64,000 bases of DNA from Aspergillus flavus. Lineage: Eukaryota > Ascomycota > Eurotiomycetes > Eurotiales > Aspergillaceae. The DNA lies in assembly GCF_009017415.1 (NCBI RefSeq), contig NC_092407.1, positions 1,922,001 through 1,986,000 on the forward strand. Reading direction: 5' to 3'. Below the pieces are notes generated by a model, which ran no database searches, had not been told where the DNA came from, and saw only the letters and a list, made by a program, of their open reading frames with translations. Position numbers and translations under genes: made by a program. Shown one piece after another: positions 10,793 to 22,771 of this stretch. How positions within the stretch are numbered: position 1 is the stretch's first letter; every line of letters starts with the position of its first letter.

Positions 10793-11670
10793 GGTCGCGA
10801 ACGAAATCATAATCGGGGAAGGATAGGAACGGTGCTTTGTATGGGGCTTCCTATAACCTATTCTGAAACGGTCATAGAGCCAAGCTGCACTCCTACAGCG
10901 ATGTAACCACGATTCTTCTCTGCCACACACCCCCTCCCTGTGTCTCTTGAGCCGATTCCCTGGGTTTAATGCGCCACGGGCTGGCATATCCCCATAGCGT
11001 TCCTCGTCGCTGTGGTGGTCGCTATTAGCGCGACAGAGAGAAGCTTGGATTGCCAGGACGAATCGGACAATAGCGACGACAGTGATAGTTGAGTAGTAAT
11101 TTGTCCGATGAAAGCAACCTTTTGAGGCTCAAGTGGTCTTCTCAGAAAGTGCCAGTTCGCTCTGTATATATCTTTCAAGTAAAATCATATATAGTCTGGC
11201 TGAACACTGTCTGGACTCGTTAGAACTAGCATTGGAGTTACTAATCGGGCCCTTATCACATACGACATCAATGAAGGTCGACCAAAAATGAGATGCTTCT
11301 CGAGATGTTTAGATTCTATTATAGCAATGCGAGATGCATATCGGATAATTATACCTGCATGTAACCCAGCTCATCATACCTAATTTGATCTACTGATCGG
11401 GACATTCCCATGGCCCCTCAAGCTTAAACCATATAAAAATCCACAAGTCTTTTGTAGACTAGATACTAAGAGTTGGACAGCTTCGGTCGGAAGATAAAAT
11501 GTGATATAGCCGTGCCGTACTATATATCTCATCGGCCCCACATAACAAACGTAATGGCAAGTAGATATTCAGGACGTTAGGCAACAATACTGTTGTCACT
11601 TCAATAAGACATAGATCCATAATTAATCTAAAATACAACCAGTGCGAAGATCGTTGATGTGACCACCCGC
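10793..11670. other. convergent intergenic region nudF/rpn2
   Basis: Both flanking genes end here, so 3' untranslated regions are expected. Only short, low-quality open frames are present on either strand and nothing else can be supported. Confidence 0.4.
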
Positions 11671-14600
11671 TTAGTCCTCGTCACCGTCGGTTTCATATTC
11701 AAACTCTTCGGGGACGGGGGCCTCCTCGTCATCCTCGTCATCCTCATCAACAGCTGTTAAAACACCCGCAGCAGCAGCGGCTCCTGCGGCTGCCTCGGCC
11801 AAGCGGCTTGAGCCTCGTTGAGGGGTCTGGAGGGCTGCCGCGCCCATGGCAGCCTGTAGTCGGTCTTGCAGTGTCTCTGCTGCTGCCGCAGGTTGCCTGA
11901 CCTCCTTACTTGCTTTCATTTCAATTGTCTCCCGTGGTTCTTCTGGCTTCTTATCCAGCACGACAACCACTCCACCGGTAGGCTATTGTTGCACAGTTAG
12001 CATATCTGATCAATCTAAACACAATGACTACACGCAAGAGATACATACCCGTTTGACCGGCTCGTACCGCGGATCAGGAAATGTGAGGTACTTCAGTTGA
12101 GCGGGGAGGACTCTCGACATGTTCTCGAGCTCATATCCAACCCGTTCCCGTTCCACCTTCTTTCTTTGGCCCTCTCCGGACTCCTTCTCTCCCTCCTTAG
12201 TGTCGTCCTCGACCTTGGTGGCGGCGTCGTCCGTTTCCATTCTATCCGGCATTTGATCCGAAACCTTAGGCGTGGTAGGTGTCTGATCGATATCCATACT
12301 CTCTCGTCGCTGCTGCTTCTCACGGCGCTGTGCCCGACGCTTAGCCTGGGCGGTGGTGGACAACACGGCAGTCTTGACTTTCTCAGGCGCTTCCTCGGTT
12401 TTGACCTGTTGCTCGGGAGGATAGTCAAACAGGCTCGGCCGAGTATTACTGTGGAACTTGAAGAAAGGAACTTCAAGCTTCTGGTCCACGCCGATCACGG
12501 AAGTGGGGGCGAAGCTGAGTGACAAGAAATGGGTGAGAGGGAACCAGTACCAGTACTGAGTAAATACAGCAGCACCGACGATTCCAGGCATATTGAGGTT
12601 GCCAGTCTGCGTTTGCAGGCTGATAGTGCAATTCCGGCCACCAGCATCTATGATACCCAGAGCGACGGCGCAACCAAACTTAGCCATGGCATCCTCGTGT
12701 CTATCTCCAATCATCTTCATCATGGCTTTGCGAAGGGTGCTGACTCGTGGGTTCATGGCCTCGTTCTGTTGTACCAACACCATGGCCAGAGAGATCAGAG
12801 CTCCTTGTCTCACAAAGTCCGTGGAATCCTTGAGCATCGGCTCGAGCAGGTCGATGGCCTCGTCCAAGCCCGTTCCAGCACACGAGATACCGAGTGCCAT
12901 GGCTGCACCATAGCGGACGTGAGGGTTATAGGACTCCGAAAGGAGTTCAACCATACGAGGCACGCTTTGGTACTTTCTAAACAGGATAAAGCCCAAGCTC
13001 AGGACTGCAATACGTCGCACATCATCGTTGACGTCGCTAACGGCAACATGGAGGAGCTTACGGACAGCCTTGTTGCTACTGCTGCCGCAATAGGCGAGAG
13101 CAATGGTCATGATACCACCGTAACGGAGAGTGGGATCAGGGTCGCCCAAAAGGCCATTGATCAGCTCATCAGCAGCCTCTTGGCGGGAGTACATGATCAG
13201 AGCCATACCCATAGCCAGACCGCGAACGATCTTCTCGTGTTGCGTCTCATGGGCATACTGAATCATGTCCTCTAGAGCTCTCATGTTACCCGTTCCCAGC
13301 ATGACCAACCCCATGGCCAAACCCACAGCTTCACCATTGATGGCTGAATCAGAATATAGGACGTTTCGCAAATCTTCGTAGATACCCTCATCACCAGTTG
13401 CCATGCCGGCAACACCGAGACCTAAAGCTCCACCATGCTGAACAACTTCCTCAGTCGCCTTCTTGAAGTGATCCCGGATGAGGTCAACAGCCATACCGCC
13501 ATGGTTAGCATATATCAAACCAAAGGCATACAACGAGCCTCCTTGGCTGTAGACTGAGCCCGATCCCCCGACACCGGCAATATGTTCCCTTGGAAGGTAA
13601 GGCTGCAGGAGCTTTTGGCCCTGGCTCAAGTTACCACGATGGATGACACCAAGAGCAGCCGTAGCTGTGAACTTGGACCAGTTGACAGCCTTTCCTAACC
13701 ATTCCAGGTTGTCCCGGAAAAACTTGTCGTGTGTGGTACCTGCATGCATGAAAGCATTGGAGAGTGTGACAGCGGTGTGGAAGATAGAGTTCCGAGCTTC
13801 CAAGCTATCCCGAACTTTGTTAAGGATAGCGATATCCGCCTTGTTGCTTCGGTACAGAAACTCCAAGTTTAGTTGGATACTCTTAATGCCATCAAGGATA
13901 TCAAGAATGTTCTTAAACGCCGATTGTGATTCAGAGGATAGCTTCGACTTGTCGTTGGCTCCGATGGACCTGGGCTGTGACGAGCTGGACTGGTCTTCCA
14001 ACAATGGATCGGACTCCTTCGGCTCTCGGTCACCCTCCACTGTGTCTTGCTTTTCTTCAGCCTCCGCTTCTGGTACCAAATCGGCAATTTCCTGACGGAC
14101 TTTTTGAAGGAATTCTTGCGTGCTGTTATCGTAAAGATCAAATGAAATTTGATACGCCACAGCGAGGGAACGTGCATCGCCCTTCTCGACCAACTGGCGG
14201 AGGATGACGGATGCCATGGAGTGTTCGTTGAGGTATACGACGCACTTCGCTATCGAGAAATAATCAGGGTTAGGGATCTCATTCAAGAGCTCTAGAATGA
14301 GTTTGAGAATCTGGAAAGCAAATTAGTCCTGAGGCTCCTGTAAGGCGGGAAAAAAGCCTACCTCGTTACGGAACGCACGCTCCTGTACAATACCCATGCA
14401 AATATCCAGTACGTATTCCATCAGTTCTTCACTCCTTCGAGACTCGCCATTCTGTTTCTTCTCATCTTCACTTGCCCGAATGATGGTTTTCCGAAGCACG
14501 TCCAAGCTCTTCGCTTCGATGGCAATTCCGATCACCTGGCGATATCGCTTTTGGATGAAGCATTGCTCGAACAGACGTTCGATAACGGCCTGCAACTGGC

Positions 14601-15386
14601 CTTGAACGCCTCTCTTCAGGACGAGTGGCGTCTCATCCTGGTTAACGCTAGCATCGTCGCCACCCGGGTAAGTCGCATCGATACCTGGTACTTCTTGTCG
14701 GGAAAGGAGCGACTTCGATGGTAAGGCAGACTGCGAAAACGGAGTGATCGGGGACGTCAAACTAGCAGAGGTGCTTGTAGCACCTTCACTGGAAGTGGGG
14801 AAGGCAGTATTGAGGTTGGCCGGCTGGTCGCCAGCGGCAGGTCGTTGGGCAGCAGATAGGGAGATGAAGGTATCAACGCATTTAGCTGTATATCATACCA
14901 CGTTAGACGGACGGCCCTCCCTGTATGTTTTGAAGAGCATACAAACATACCAATAATCGTTTCCTCAAATTCGCCTCCATTGTCTAACTTGAACAGCTTC
15001 CCCGCACCCAGTGCAAATACCATACTCTCATTATATTCTTGAAGGTGATAGTAAACTTTAGCGGCGACAAGAGCAGCGAGCTCGCGTTCTGGGAAGGTTT
15101 CATCTTCATAGAGAGCCTCTCTAAATGAAACAAGTTAGCGCGGATTCCCTGTAAGGAAGTTGATTGATGGTATGGATAAAAGCACGTCCAAGACCGAATG
15201 TTTGATGTGATGAGAGAGATGTCATAAGCTCGGAAAGAAGACATACATTTGTGGAACAGCATCCACCACTTCTGTCCAGAGCAAATCGATCTGAGAATCT
15301 AGGGTCTTTAAAGCAAAAACCCGCAGCTCAGGGTCTGGTTCAGAGAGGAAGCCGACGAGGCCAGCAGCCGAAGCGAGTCCAACCAT
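11671..15386 (-). CDS. rpn2: 26S proteasome regulatory subunit Rpn2
   Basis: Largest non-ATPase subunit of the 19S base, a scaffold that holds Rpn13 and contacts Rpn1, Rpn3 and other lid subunits. Exons 15386-15247, 15120-14951, 14885-14362, 14310-12049 and 11982-11671 join in phase to about 1135 residues, typical for fungal Rpn2. The middle has the proteasome/cyclosome (PC) repeats, Gly/Ala-rich helical units such as GGALGLGVAGMATGDEG and GEAVGLAMGLVMLGTG. A charged KEKE-like segment (AKRRAQRREKQQRRE) lies near the C-terminus. The very acidic tail ends with EEFEYETDGDED, which resembles the Rpn13-binding FEY peptide of other Rpn2 proteins. The gene is divergent from the coiled-coil gene at 15920. 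Confidence 0.95.
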
Positions 15387-15919
15387 GTCTAATGGATTAT
15401 GCTTCGCTGGAGGGATGAGGCGACAGCTTCAACGGAGCTGTGTAATAGTCAAATTGGCCCACAAGAATGATGAGGGGTTTAAGTCTATACGTAAGACCAG
15501 CAACAGCGAGATCTACCGGAAAGAGGATGATGGAGGGAAAAGATACAAGGAAAAACGGACAGTAGTTAGAGATTCGGAGTGATCAGGAAGCTTCGCAGGT
15601 GAGGCACACGTCAACGGGCTTCCAGGCTGATGGAAAGGTTCCCGTGGTTCCTGCAGAAACCCCTAGAGTTGTCACGTGATCTATGATGGCATGGGTTTCA
15701 AGCTCCTTGAAAGGGTCACGAGCCCACCGAGAAGACAACAACATTTGAGCTACCACGGAGGTCACACATCCAAGTCAGGCTCAATGCCTTGACTTGCTTT
15801 TAGGCAGCTTATACCCTAGGTCTCTGTGAATTCGATATGGTATTTTTGTCTTATAGTTTTAATGTCCGAGTAGCTTCTATCTAGCCCATAAACCAGGTGA
15901 ACCATCTTCCTGTTTAATC
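15387..15919. promoter_or_regulatory. divergent promoter region rpn2 / coiled-coil gene
   Basis: A 533-base region between two divergent starts. It contains the palindrome TCACGTGA at 15672-15679, a CACGTG E-box core that could serve either gene. No proteasome-type PACE element was seen. Confidence 0.45.
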
Positions 15920-17293
15920 ATGTCGACAACCCTTCCGAAAAACGGGGATTCACGTCTCTTATCGCTGCCTATTAGGGCGTCTGCCTACCATCAAGATCCT
16001 CTGATTTATATTGACCGTGAAGCGAAACACATCCAACATAGCCTACAGGCTCTTATCGATGCTCAAAGCGAGGGTCTCTTAGCAGGTCTCCAAGGACCTC
16101 GGTTAAACGAGACACCCACTGGAAGCTCTACTCCTTCCACCGAACCCAGCGTCCTTCAGAGGCCTTTGACCATCCCAGTCAGACAACCGGTTGCGGAGAA
16201 GATTAGCTTGCGTGCTGCGCGGGAAGGAATATTCAAATCCATATTCGACTTGCTTAAACTTAGGGAGGAAGAGCGAGAAATACTCACAGCTCGTGTTGCT
16301 GTACGAACCGATGCGCTGGATGAAATCAATGGCTTTATCACAAAAAAGGCCGGGCTTGAGGAGGCTGTGTCAACAATCTACAAAAACAGAGAAAGTCAAC
16401 TCACTAAGGAACTCCGAGAGGAAGGTCACAAGCTAGAGGCGGACATTCATGAGCTGGAGACGAAGCTATCTCAAATGAGAGCAAGGCATCGTCATGTCAT
16501 GGAAGAGCTAGCGCATATGGAAAACTCGGTGGAGTCCAAGTTATCCTCTTACAAGGCCTCCTTATCCCTGTTAGAGTCGGACATCCAAAAGTTCCTTCAG
16601 AAACCCCCTATCCCACCCCAATCGAGCTTCGCTAATGGTACAACATTATATTCATTGAATCCTAAACGCCGGACGCTCGATATGGCCCTAGAGCAATGGA
16701 CAACGGAGCAATCCGAATTGCGAAAAAGGCAAGAAGAAGTAGATCATGAGATACAGGCACTTGAGGCAGGAGGGGGAGTCTGGAAACAGGTTGTTTTAGA
16801 AGTTTGTCGATTCGAAAGACGGTTAAAGGTAGAGATGCGCCGCTCCCTACAAAATCAGTCGCAAGTTTTAGAATCTTCTAGGGCTGCTGAGAACAACTCC
16901 GAACTCGACCATGTTCGTGGGATTTTGGAAGACCTACACAAGACAACAGAGCACGTGGAACACTATCTGGGAATTGCAGAGGACAAAGACTGGAAACTGC
17001 TTGTCTGTTGCATTGCTGCTGAACTCGAAGCATTGCGGGAAGCACGAGCAATGCTCCTTGACGCCTTCGATATTCCGGATGAAGGCCCGTCGCAGTCTTC
17101 AGAACGAAGGGTGCCTGACAAGTCCGGAGAAAATAATCTGCATAATACCCATCAAGATCCACTTGGAGTTGACAACCCCGACCCTCCAGCTGATCTATTA
17201 CAAGATGCCGAAGAACATCATTCTGACACCATATCTAGATCGGAAGATGAAGATGATGAGCCGGATCCTGCGTGGCTGCTTCCAGAAACTTAA
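15920..17293 (+). CDS. Coiled-coil protein, possibly Atg28-like
   Basis: Single-exon protein of 457 residues. An N-terminal conserved-looking block (around DREAKHIQHSLQALIDAQSE, residues about 32-51) and a Thr/Ser/Pro-rich linker precede long heptad-rich helices (about residues 95-370, with runs such as LEADIHELETKLSQMRARH). The C-terminus is acidic and disordered, ending in DPAWLLPET. The layout resembles proteins annotated in Aspergillus as Atg28-like autophagy factors, but I base that on general resemblance only; a spindle or vesicle coiled-coil protein cannot be excluded. The start is the first ATG after a stop-rich leader and sits in a good context. It is divergent from rpn2. Confidence 0.75.
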   Translation: MSTTLPKNGDSRLLSLPIRASAYHQDPLIYIDREAKHIQHSLQALIDAQSEGLLAGLQGPRLNETPTGSSTPSTEPSVLQRPLTIPVRQPVAEKISLRAAREGIFKSIFDLLKLREEEREILTARVAVRTDALDEINGFITKKAGLEEAVSTIYKNRESQLTKELREEGHKLEADIHELETKLSQMRARHRHVMEELAHMENSVESKLSSYKASLSLLESDIQKFLQKPPIPPQSSFANGTTLYSLNPKRRTLDMALEQWTTEQSELRKRQEEVDHEIQALEAGGGVWKQVVLEVCRFERRLKVEMRRSLQNQSQVLESSRAAENNSELDHVRGILEDLHKTTEHVEHYLGIAEDKDWKLLVCCIAAELEALREARAMLLDAFDIPDEGPSQSSERRVPDKSGENNLHNTHQDPLGVDNPDPPADLLQDAEEHHSDTISRSEDEDDEPDPAWLLPET

Positions 17294-17659
17294 GAGAAAT
17301 CCTTAACTTCTTAGATAATGATCAAATACATAGAAATATTGACAGTTCTTCTTGCAATACTTTCGAAGGAAACTATCAGTAATATACTATAGCAACTATA
17401 ATAATCTATAATCGGTAATGATCTGGGCTCGTTGTCCAGGGTTGTAGGGCTGGAAGCCTGAAGTACCTAAAGCAGAGCGTATTGGGGAAGGCGCTTTGAC
17501 CAACTTTGCAACTTCCGGGGTCTTTAAACCCCCTCCGGCAGCGTGACATCAGGAACCGTTCGCCGCGTTAACGGTTCAGTTCTCGGGTATCGATCTACTC
17601 CGTATGTTGCTATAGATTCAACATACCTGAAATCTTGAGCCGAATCTAGTAAGAAAAAC
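17294..17659. other. short intergenic region
   Basis: A 366-base gap between two tandem plus-strand genes. It is AT-rich just after the coiled-coil gene and GC-richer near 17500-17560. No further element can be supported. Confidence 0.4.
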
Positions 17660-17967
17660 ATGTACTTACCCTCTCCCACATACTCCTTCACCATTCCTTC
17701 ACTTCACGATGAGACTCAACTTGACTGTCGCCTTTATCTCCCCCGTAATTCTTCGTTGCAGTCAGAAACTATCCGAGGGGCTATCGTCGCACACCCATAT
17801 GCTCCTCTCGGTGGGTGCTACGACGACCCAGTCGTAAGCTTTGTCGGAGGCGAGCTTTTGGAGAGTGGATATATTGTGGGCACATTCAACTTTCGGTAAG
17901 TAAATGGCTGGCATTATCGGGACCCCTGACTCCTTGACTTGTTTGCTCTCTTTTCTTCTTTCTCTCT

Positions 17968-17998
<31 letters not shown>

Positions 17999-18823
17999 CT
18001 TATTGAGTGGGTGTATACTGATCTGCTTTGTAGTGGTGCTGGTACCTCGGGGGGACGGACTAGTTGGACCGCGAAGCCCGAATTAGCAGATTATGTTTCC
18101 TTCTACGGATTCATGCTGTGCTACTTGCATTCATTGAGGTCGCAAGAAGTCTCACGGCGAGGGGATGGAAATATCCCATGTGGGGCTAACGTTGAAGGCT
18201 CCAATCCTCAGCTTACACTTGACCGGGCAGATATCCATCTCATCCTCGGTGGTTATTCCTACGGTTCATTGATCGCATCACATCTTCCTGCCCTCAATGT
18301 CGTTGCGGATCTCTTCAGAAACGTCAGTGCTGGCACACAAGCACATGGGATTCTTGAAAGTGCAGCGAAAGTTTCAGCTCTGTTGGAAGCCAATAACTCA
18401 ACTCAAGAACAAAACCTGGAAACAGGCGACCACCTGGCTATGGAAGAACCGCTGGATATCTCAGGAACAACAATTTCATACCTTCTCGTGTCGCCCCTCT
18501 TGCCGCCACTCAATCTGTTCCTAACGTTCTTCTCCACAATGTCTTTGGATATTGGGGCTCAAAGTCCAGCTCAACGGAGACAGATTCCATGTCCGAAGCC
18601 AACTCGTCAGCTGTGCGCCCATGCAAGTCTAGCTATTTACGGCAATCAGGACAGCTTCACGTCTGCAAGTAAATTAAAAAAATGGTCAGACGAACTGTCG
18701 CATATGCCCGGTGGTCAATTTCAATCGGCCGAGATTGACGGAGCTGGACATTTCTGGAGAGAGAATGGGGTAGAGTCGCAGGCAAGAGAAGCACTGGGAA
18801 AGTGGTTGCGTCTGATACCTTGA
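17660..18823 (+). CDS. Alpha/beta hydrolase family protein
   Basis: Predicted serine hydrolase of the alpha/beta fold, about 341 residues from two exons (17660-17895 and 18034-18823). The splice joins CG to TGG and restores the conserved oxyanion-region motif FNFRGAGTSGG. The nucleophile elbow is GGYSYGS (Ser in GxSxG). The likely acid is Asp in YGNQDSF and the catalytic His is in DGAGHFW near the C-terminus. No signal peptide is seen, so a cytosolic or peroxisomal enzyme is likely; the substrate is unknown. The layout resembles the KANL3/Tex30-like and dienelactone-hydrolase-related groups. The intron carries a TA microsatellite. Confidence 0.85.
17970..17998. repeat. (TA)n microsatellite in an intron
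   Basis: About 29 bases of alternating A and T inside the only intron of the alpha/beta hydrolase gene, preceded by a CT-rich stretch. It is likely length-variable between strains. Confidence 0.9.
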
Positions 18824-20268
18824 CCTTTGCTACATAGCGAATGAAAGGTAACTTAATGGCAGTTCTATGATCACTTTAGGAGAGGTCTAGAATATCGGAC
18901 TGAGAGATGGGACCGTGTTCCCCATTTTCAGGCCCGTTTCACATGCACACCTCCTATCCCCAAAGCATGTGATAGCCCTGGCTTCGCATGACCATCCCCA
19001 AACTTATAGTGGGGACTTTTCGTCCGGAGTCTGAGATCCGAGTCCCAAAGGTCTATCGTGTCACTGGGTCTGCAGTTCCGTAAAATTTTTGATACCGTTA
19101 CACATACTTCGCATGTTGAACATGGGTATCGCAGCTTACCGACCATTAACCCATGACTGGAGATTTTAGGCTTAACTCGTTGATAAGGAATATCTGAGGC
19201 ACTACTCATGTATAATACTACGCAGTAAGCATTACATAATTGTCACCATCACTGCTCATAACTACTACTGTATATGGCGGGTTGCATTGAAATCTCGTAT
19301 CGCATCAGCTTGCGAAAAATGCGGTGTATTGTTCAGGCCATCGCATAGAAAATGTCCCGTACGGTACATACCGGAGAACACCCGTGACCCTGTAGGAAAT
19401 CTACTAGTATACTACCATACTAGTAGTAAGGCAGTAGAAGTAGTAGTAGTACCGTCCCCAGGCCTGACTCTCTTGATACGATCTCTCCACCGGCGAATTT
19501 CTTTCGACGCAGTACTGCCCGCCTTTCGCAATACAATTAATTGACTTGATCAGGCACTAGCATCATCCCCGCCATTCAGCTTGTGGGGCTGTATGAGATC
19601 ATCCAGCAGATGATCTGAGTTGAAGGATTGGTGATCATCGTCTATAATATCCGGATTTTTCTTTTCTTTTTATATATAAAGTTTTTGGCAGTTTAGATTT
19701 AAGAACCGAAGGTAAATCCTTGTGCTGTTCCTGTGGGTTGTGGGATGAATATATTGGGACGTTGTTAATGTTTTGGTTCAACGGTGTTCAGACGGGCTTT
19801 CCGAATGAAGAATCCCCGCGAAAAGGAGTTGATGCGCGCATGATGAGCGGTTTCCCTGGGGCTGACTACTAGCGCTTGTGGCGATCGATAGCCACTGAAC
19901 CGGACTTCTGTCCAATCACCAGGGACGTACAGGGGCCCCTCGTGACGTCTGGATCTACTCCGGACGGGGCCTTAGGCTGCGCTGCTGACACACCCCCAGA
20001 TTTATCCATGATTTGCGCAGTTTCCCCGAAACCATCCCAGTTTTGTTCCACCCCATGGTCATAGAGATGAACGCTTAAATTCCCTGACTTATGCTTATAT
20101 CCGATTCGATACTAGATCTTTATTTTCCATATCCCTTTCTATGTGTTATCCTTTGACTGGTTTTCCCTTTAGATAGTCTCTTCTATCCAACAATCTCTTT
20201 TTATAGTAGCCATCTGAGGTGCTATTGGTTTTCTCGGTCGAATGCCTTGATGTCAGTGGAAGCCTGGC
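18824..20268. other. intergenic region upstream of the patatin-like gene
   Basis: No convincing gene over about 1.4 kb. It contains a 10-base inverted repeat (19401-19426) next to a run of TAG triplets. A pyrimidine-rich leader at 20100-20220 looks like the core promoter or 5' leader of the next gene. Confidence 0.4.
19401..19426. repeat. perfect 10-base inverted repeat with 6-base spacer
   Basis: CTACTAGTAT, then ACTACC, then ATACTAGTAG; the arms are exact reverse complements. A degenerate GTA/TAG triplet run follows to about 19450. It could form a small hairpin, but nothing links it to a gene. Confidence 0.7.
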
Positions 20269-22771
20269 ATGGCAATCCTTCATGACTCTCCCATACTACG
20301 CCCTCACTGCCATCCCAATAGCAAACATGTTCGAAAGCCGTCGTCCGTAAAGGAGGCCTCTGGCACTCAGTTTCGTTTCCTTTCGAGAGCCGTTTCCCTT
20401 CCCTCGCTGTCATCCGTTATCAAGTCCTCCCTGACTTGGGCCGGCGACACTTTGTATAGTGTGAACCAGGATGGCTTCTCTAAGGTGGACAAGGATGGGC
20501 ATACTACTACCGATGATCGAAAGCAGGTGCTGTATCTGAAAATGCGCAATGTATGTTGGCACTTTCTTTACCAAATGTTATTGGCTTCCTCTTTTTCTAC
20601 TACACAGCTGGTTATTGGTTTCTAACTGTATGCTCCAGGCTGTATCATACAAAGAGTGGAAGGACTGCGCCTACGAGTTAGACGAGTTGGAAGACAATAA
20701 CTCTTGGAAAGCAACCTTCGAGAGTTCCGAATACGATCCCCATCTAGTACAGGAACGCCTGAAGCAACTTGAAGAAGCTCGCATCAGCTGTGACGTTAGC
20801 CGGATGATATTCCTAATCCGCACCTCCCTAAGCCGCGATTTAGGAAACATGCGTAACGATTCTCTCTATCGACATTCGCACGTCGGTACGAAGGACTTGA
20901 TTGATCAGTATATTACGACAGCCCTGGACACAATATCGTCACTGGTGGACCTGTCAGCGAAAGGTCGTTGTGATGGGCTGGAGTTGAAGTATATCCTTGA
21001 TCAACTTTTAGCAGCAAGGCAAGCTTTTGGCCGGAGCGCCTTACTGTTCTCAGGTGGAGCAACATTCGGCATGAATCACATCGGCGTGCTCAAAGCACTT
21101 TGGCAGGCAAAACTCCTCCCTCGTATCATCTCTGGCGCTTCGGCTGGAAGTATTGTTTGCGCTGTCTTTTGCACTCGGACAGATGACGAACTTCCGTTGC
21201 TTTTGGATACGTTTGCCTATGGGGACTTTGCCGTTTTCAATGATCCTGACCAGGAGGAGAATATACTCCAGAAGACCGCCAGGTTTTTGAAGTACGGCTC
21301 TTTTCTAGATATCTCCAACTTGGCCAAGGTTATGCGAAACTGGCTTGGGGATATTACATTTCAGGAAGCATATAATAGAACGCGCAGAATACTTAACATC
21401 TGCGTTTCTAGTGCTGGAATATATGAGCTCCCCAAGCTATTGAACTACATCACAGCACCTAACGTGCTGATTTGGTCTGCAGTGTACGTTCTACCTTTCT
21501 TTTCCGTCCTTTTTCGCCACACAAATTTCTGTTATCGGACTAACTTTCACAGAGCTGTCTCGTGCTCGGTTCCATTAGTATTTTCGCCGTTTGTCCTCAT
21601 GGCCAAAGATCCAGAGACAGGGGAGGCAGTCCCTTGGAACGACTTGCATAGGCAGTATATCGATGGCTCGGTAGATGGTGATTTACCGATGACCCGTCTA
21701 TCGGAAATGTTCAACGTCAACCATTTCATTGTGTCGCAGGTTAATCCTCATGTGGTTCCGTTTCTCCCGAAGTATGATGGCCCGACCCATGGGACGCCGC
21801 AGACCCCGTCCTTGACTTCTAGATTGTTCCACACCATGACACACCTCGCAAAGGATGAGATACTGCATCGACTTACGGTTCTATCCGAACTTGGTATTTT
21901 CCCAACATCCTTGACCAAAACGGTTTCAATCGTGAACCAGAAATATTCCGGGGATATTAACATCTACCCCGAAATACTCTACACCCATTTCCCCGCAATA
22001 CTAAAAAATCCGACTAGAGAGTTCATGCTTAAAGCATGTCTTTCAGGGGAGCGCGCGACGTGGCCCAAACTCAGACGGATTCGGAACCACTGCGCTATTG
22101 AATTAGCTTTGGACTCAGCTATTCAGCAGATGCGGGCCAGAGTGGCCTTTAGTTCGAGTCAGACCACCTTAAGGACAATCGGGCTGCCGGGCTATTCGGA
22201 GACCATAGACGGCAGCTGTGGCCGAGGCCGCTTGCTTAACCGGAGAAGCTCCTACAGTCATGAAGTCGAAAAGGCCAAGCATATTAGGGCCAACTCTGGT
22301 CGCCGAGCAAGACCACTTTTAAGACGATGCTGTAGTGTACAGTCGCCTGAACAATCGTCAGACACCGATCGGCAAGATGAGGCAGATGATGATCGAGCTG
22401 AAGCTCGTGAGAGTTATTTTCCCGACCTTAACGATGACCTATCTCTCACGGACTCCGGCACTGACGAAGAGACGCGACCCTTGGCTTTGGAACGACTCGG
22501 GCTTGCAGAGGGTCGAGCAGTCCATCATCAACCACCTCGCTGGTCCGCTCCGCATGGTGCTCTCCCGTCGCTGCGGTCATTACCAACTACATCTATTCAC
22601 TCAAGGAGATCATCTGTAGGCACACAACATCAGCCTTCAACCCATGTCACAGATCCCTCTTTGATTTCTGCACGCCAGTTATCCACCAAGTTGATATCGT
22701 CCCCTCAAAACCGCACGCTCCGCATGACACCCACGAGTCATCCAGACCTCTCACCTCCCGCCTACAACTAA
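20269..22771 (+). CDS. Patatin-like phospholipase/triacylglycerol lipase
   Basis: Predicted lipid-droplet or membrane acyl hydrolase of the Tgl3/4/5-SDP1 group, with an N-terminal DUF3336-type region followed by a patatin domain. Exons 20269-20550, 20639-21483 and 21553-22771 give about 781 residues. The Gly-rich oxyanion loop GGATFGMNHIGVLKAL lies near residue 233, the nucleophile Ser in GASAGS near 260, and the catalytic Asp in the IDGSVDGDLP segment near 411. The 69-base intron (21484-21552) has no in-frame stop, so an unspliced reading stays open. I remove it because the junction restores the family run of SAV followed by SCSVPLVFSP, with a GTACGT donor and TTTCACAG acceptor. The last 180 residues are low-complexity and end in PPAYN, a PPxY motif. 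An in-frame TGA lies just before the chosen ATG. Confidence 0.88.

Noticed and set aside
11846..13275. Plus-strand frames of up to 248 codons over rpn2
   Set aside because: Antisense shadows of the Rpn2 coding sequence, which has clear PC repeats on the minus strand.
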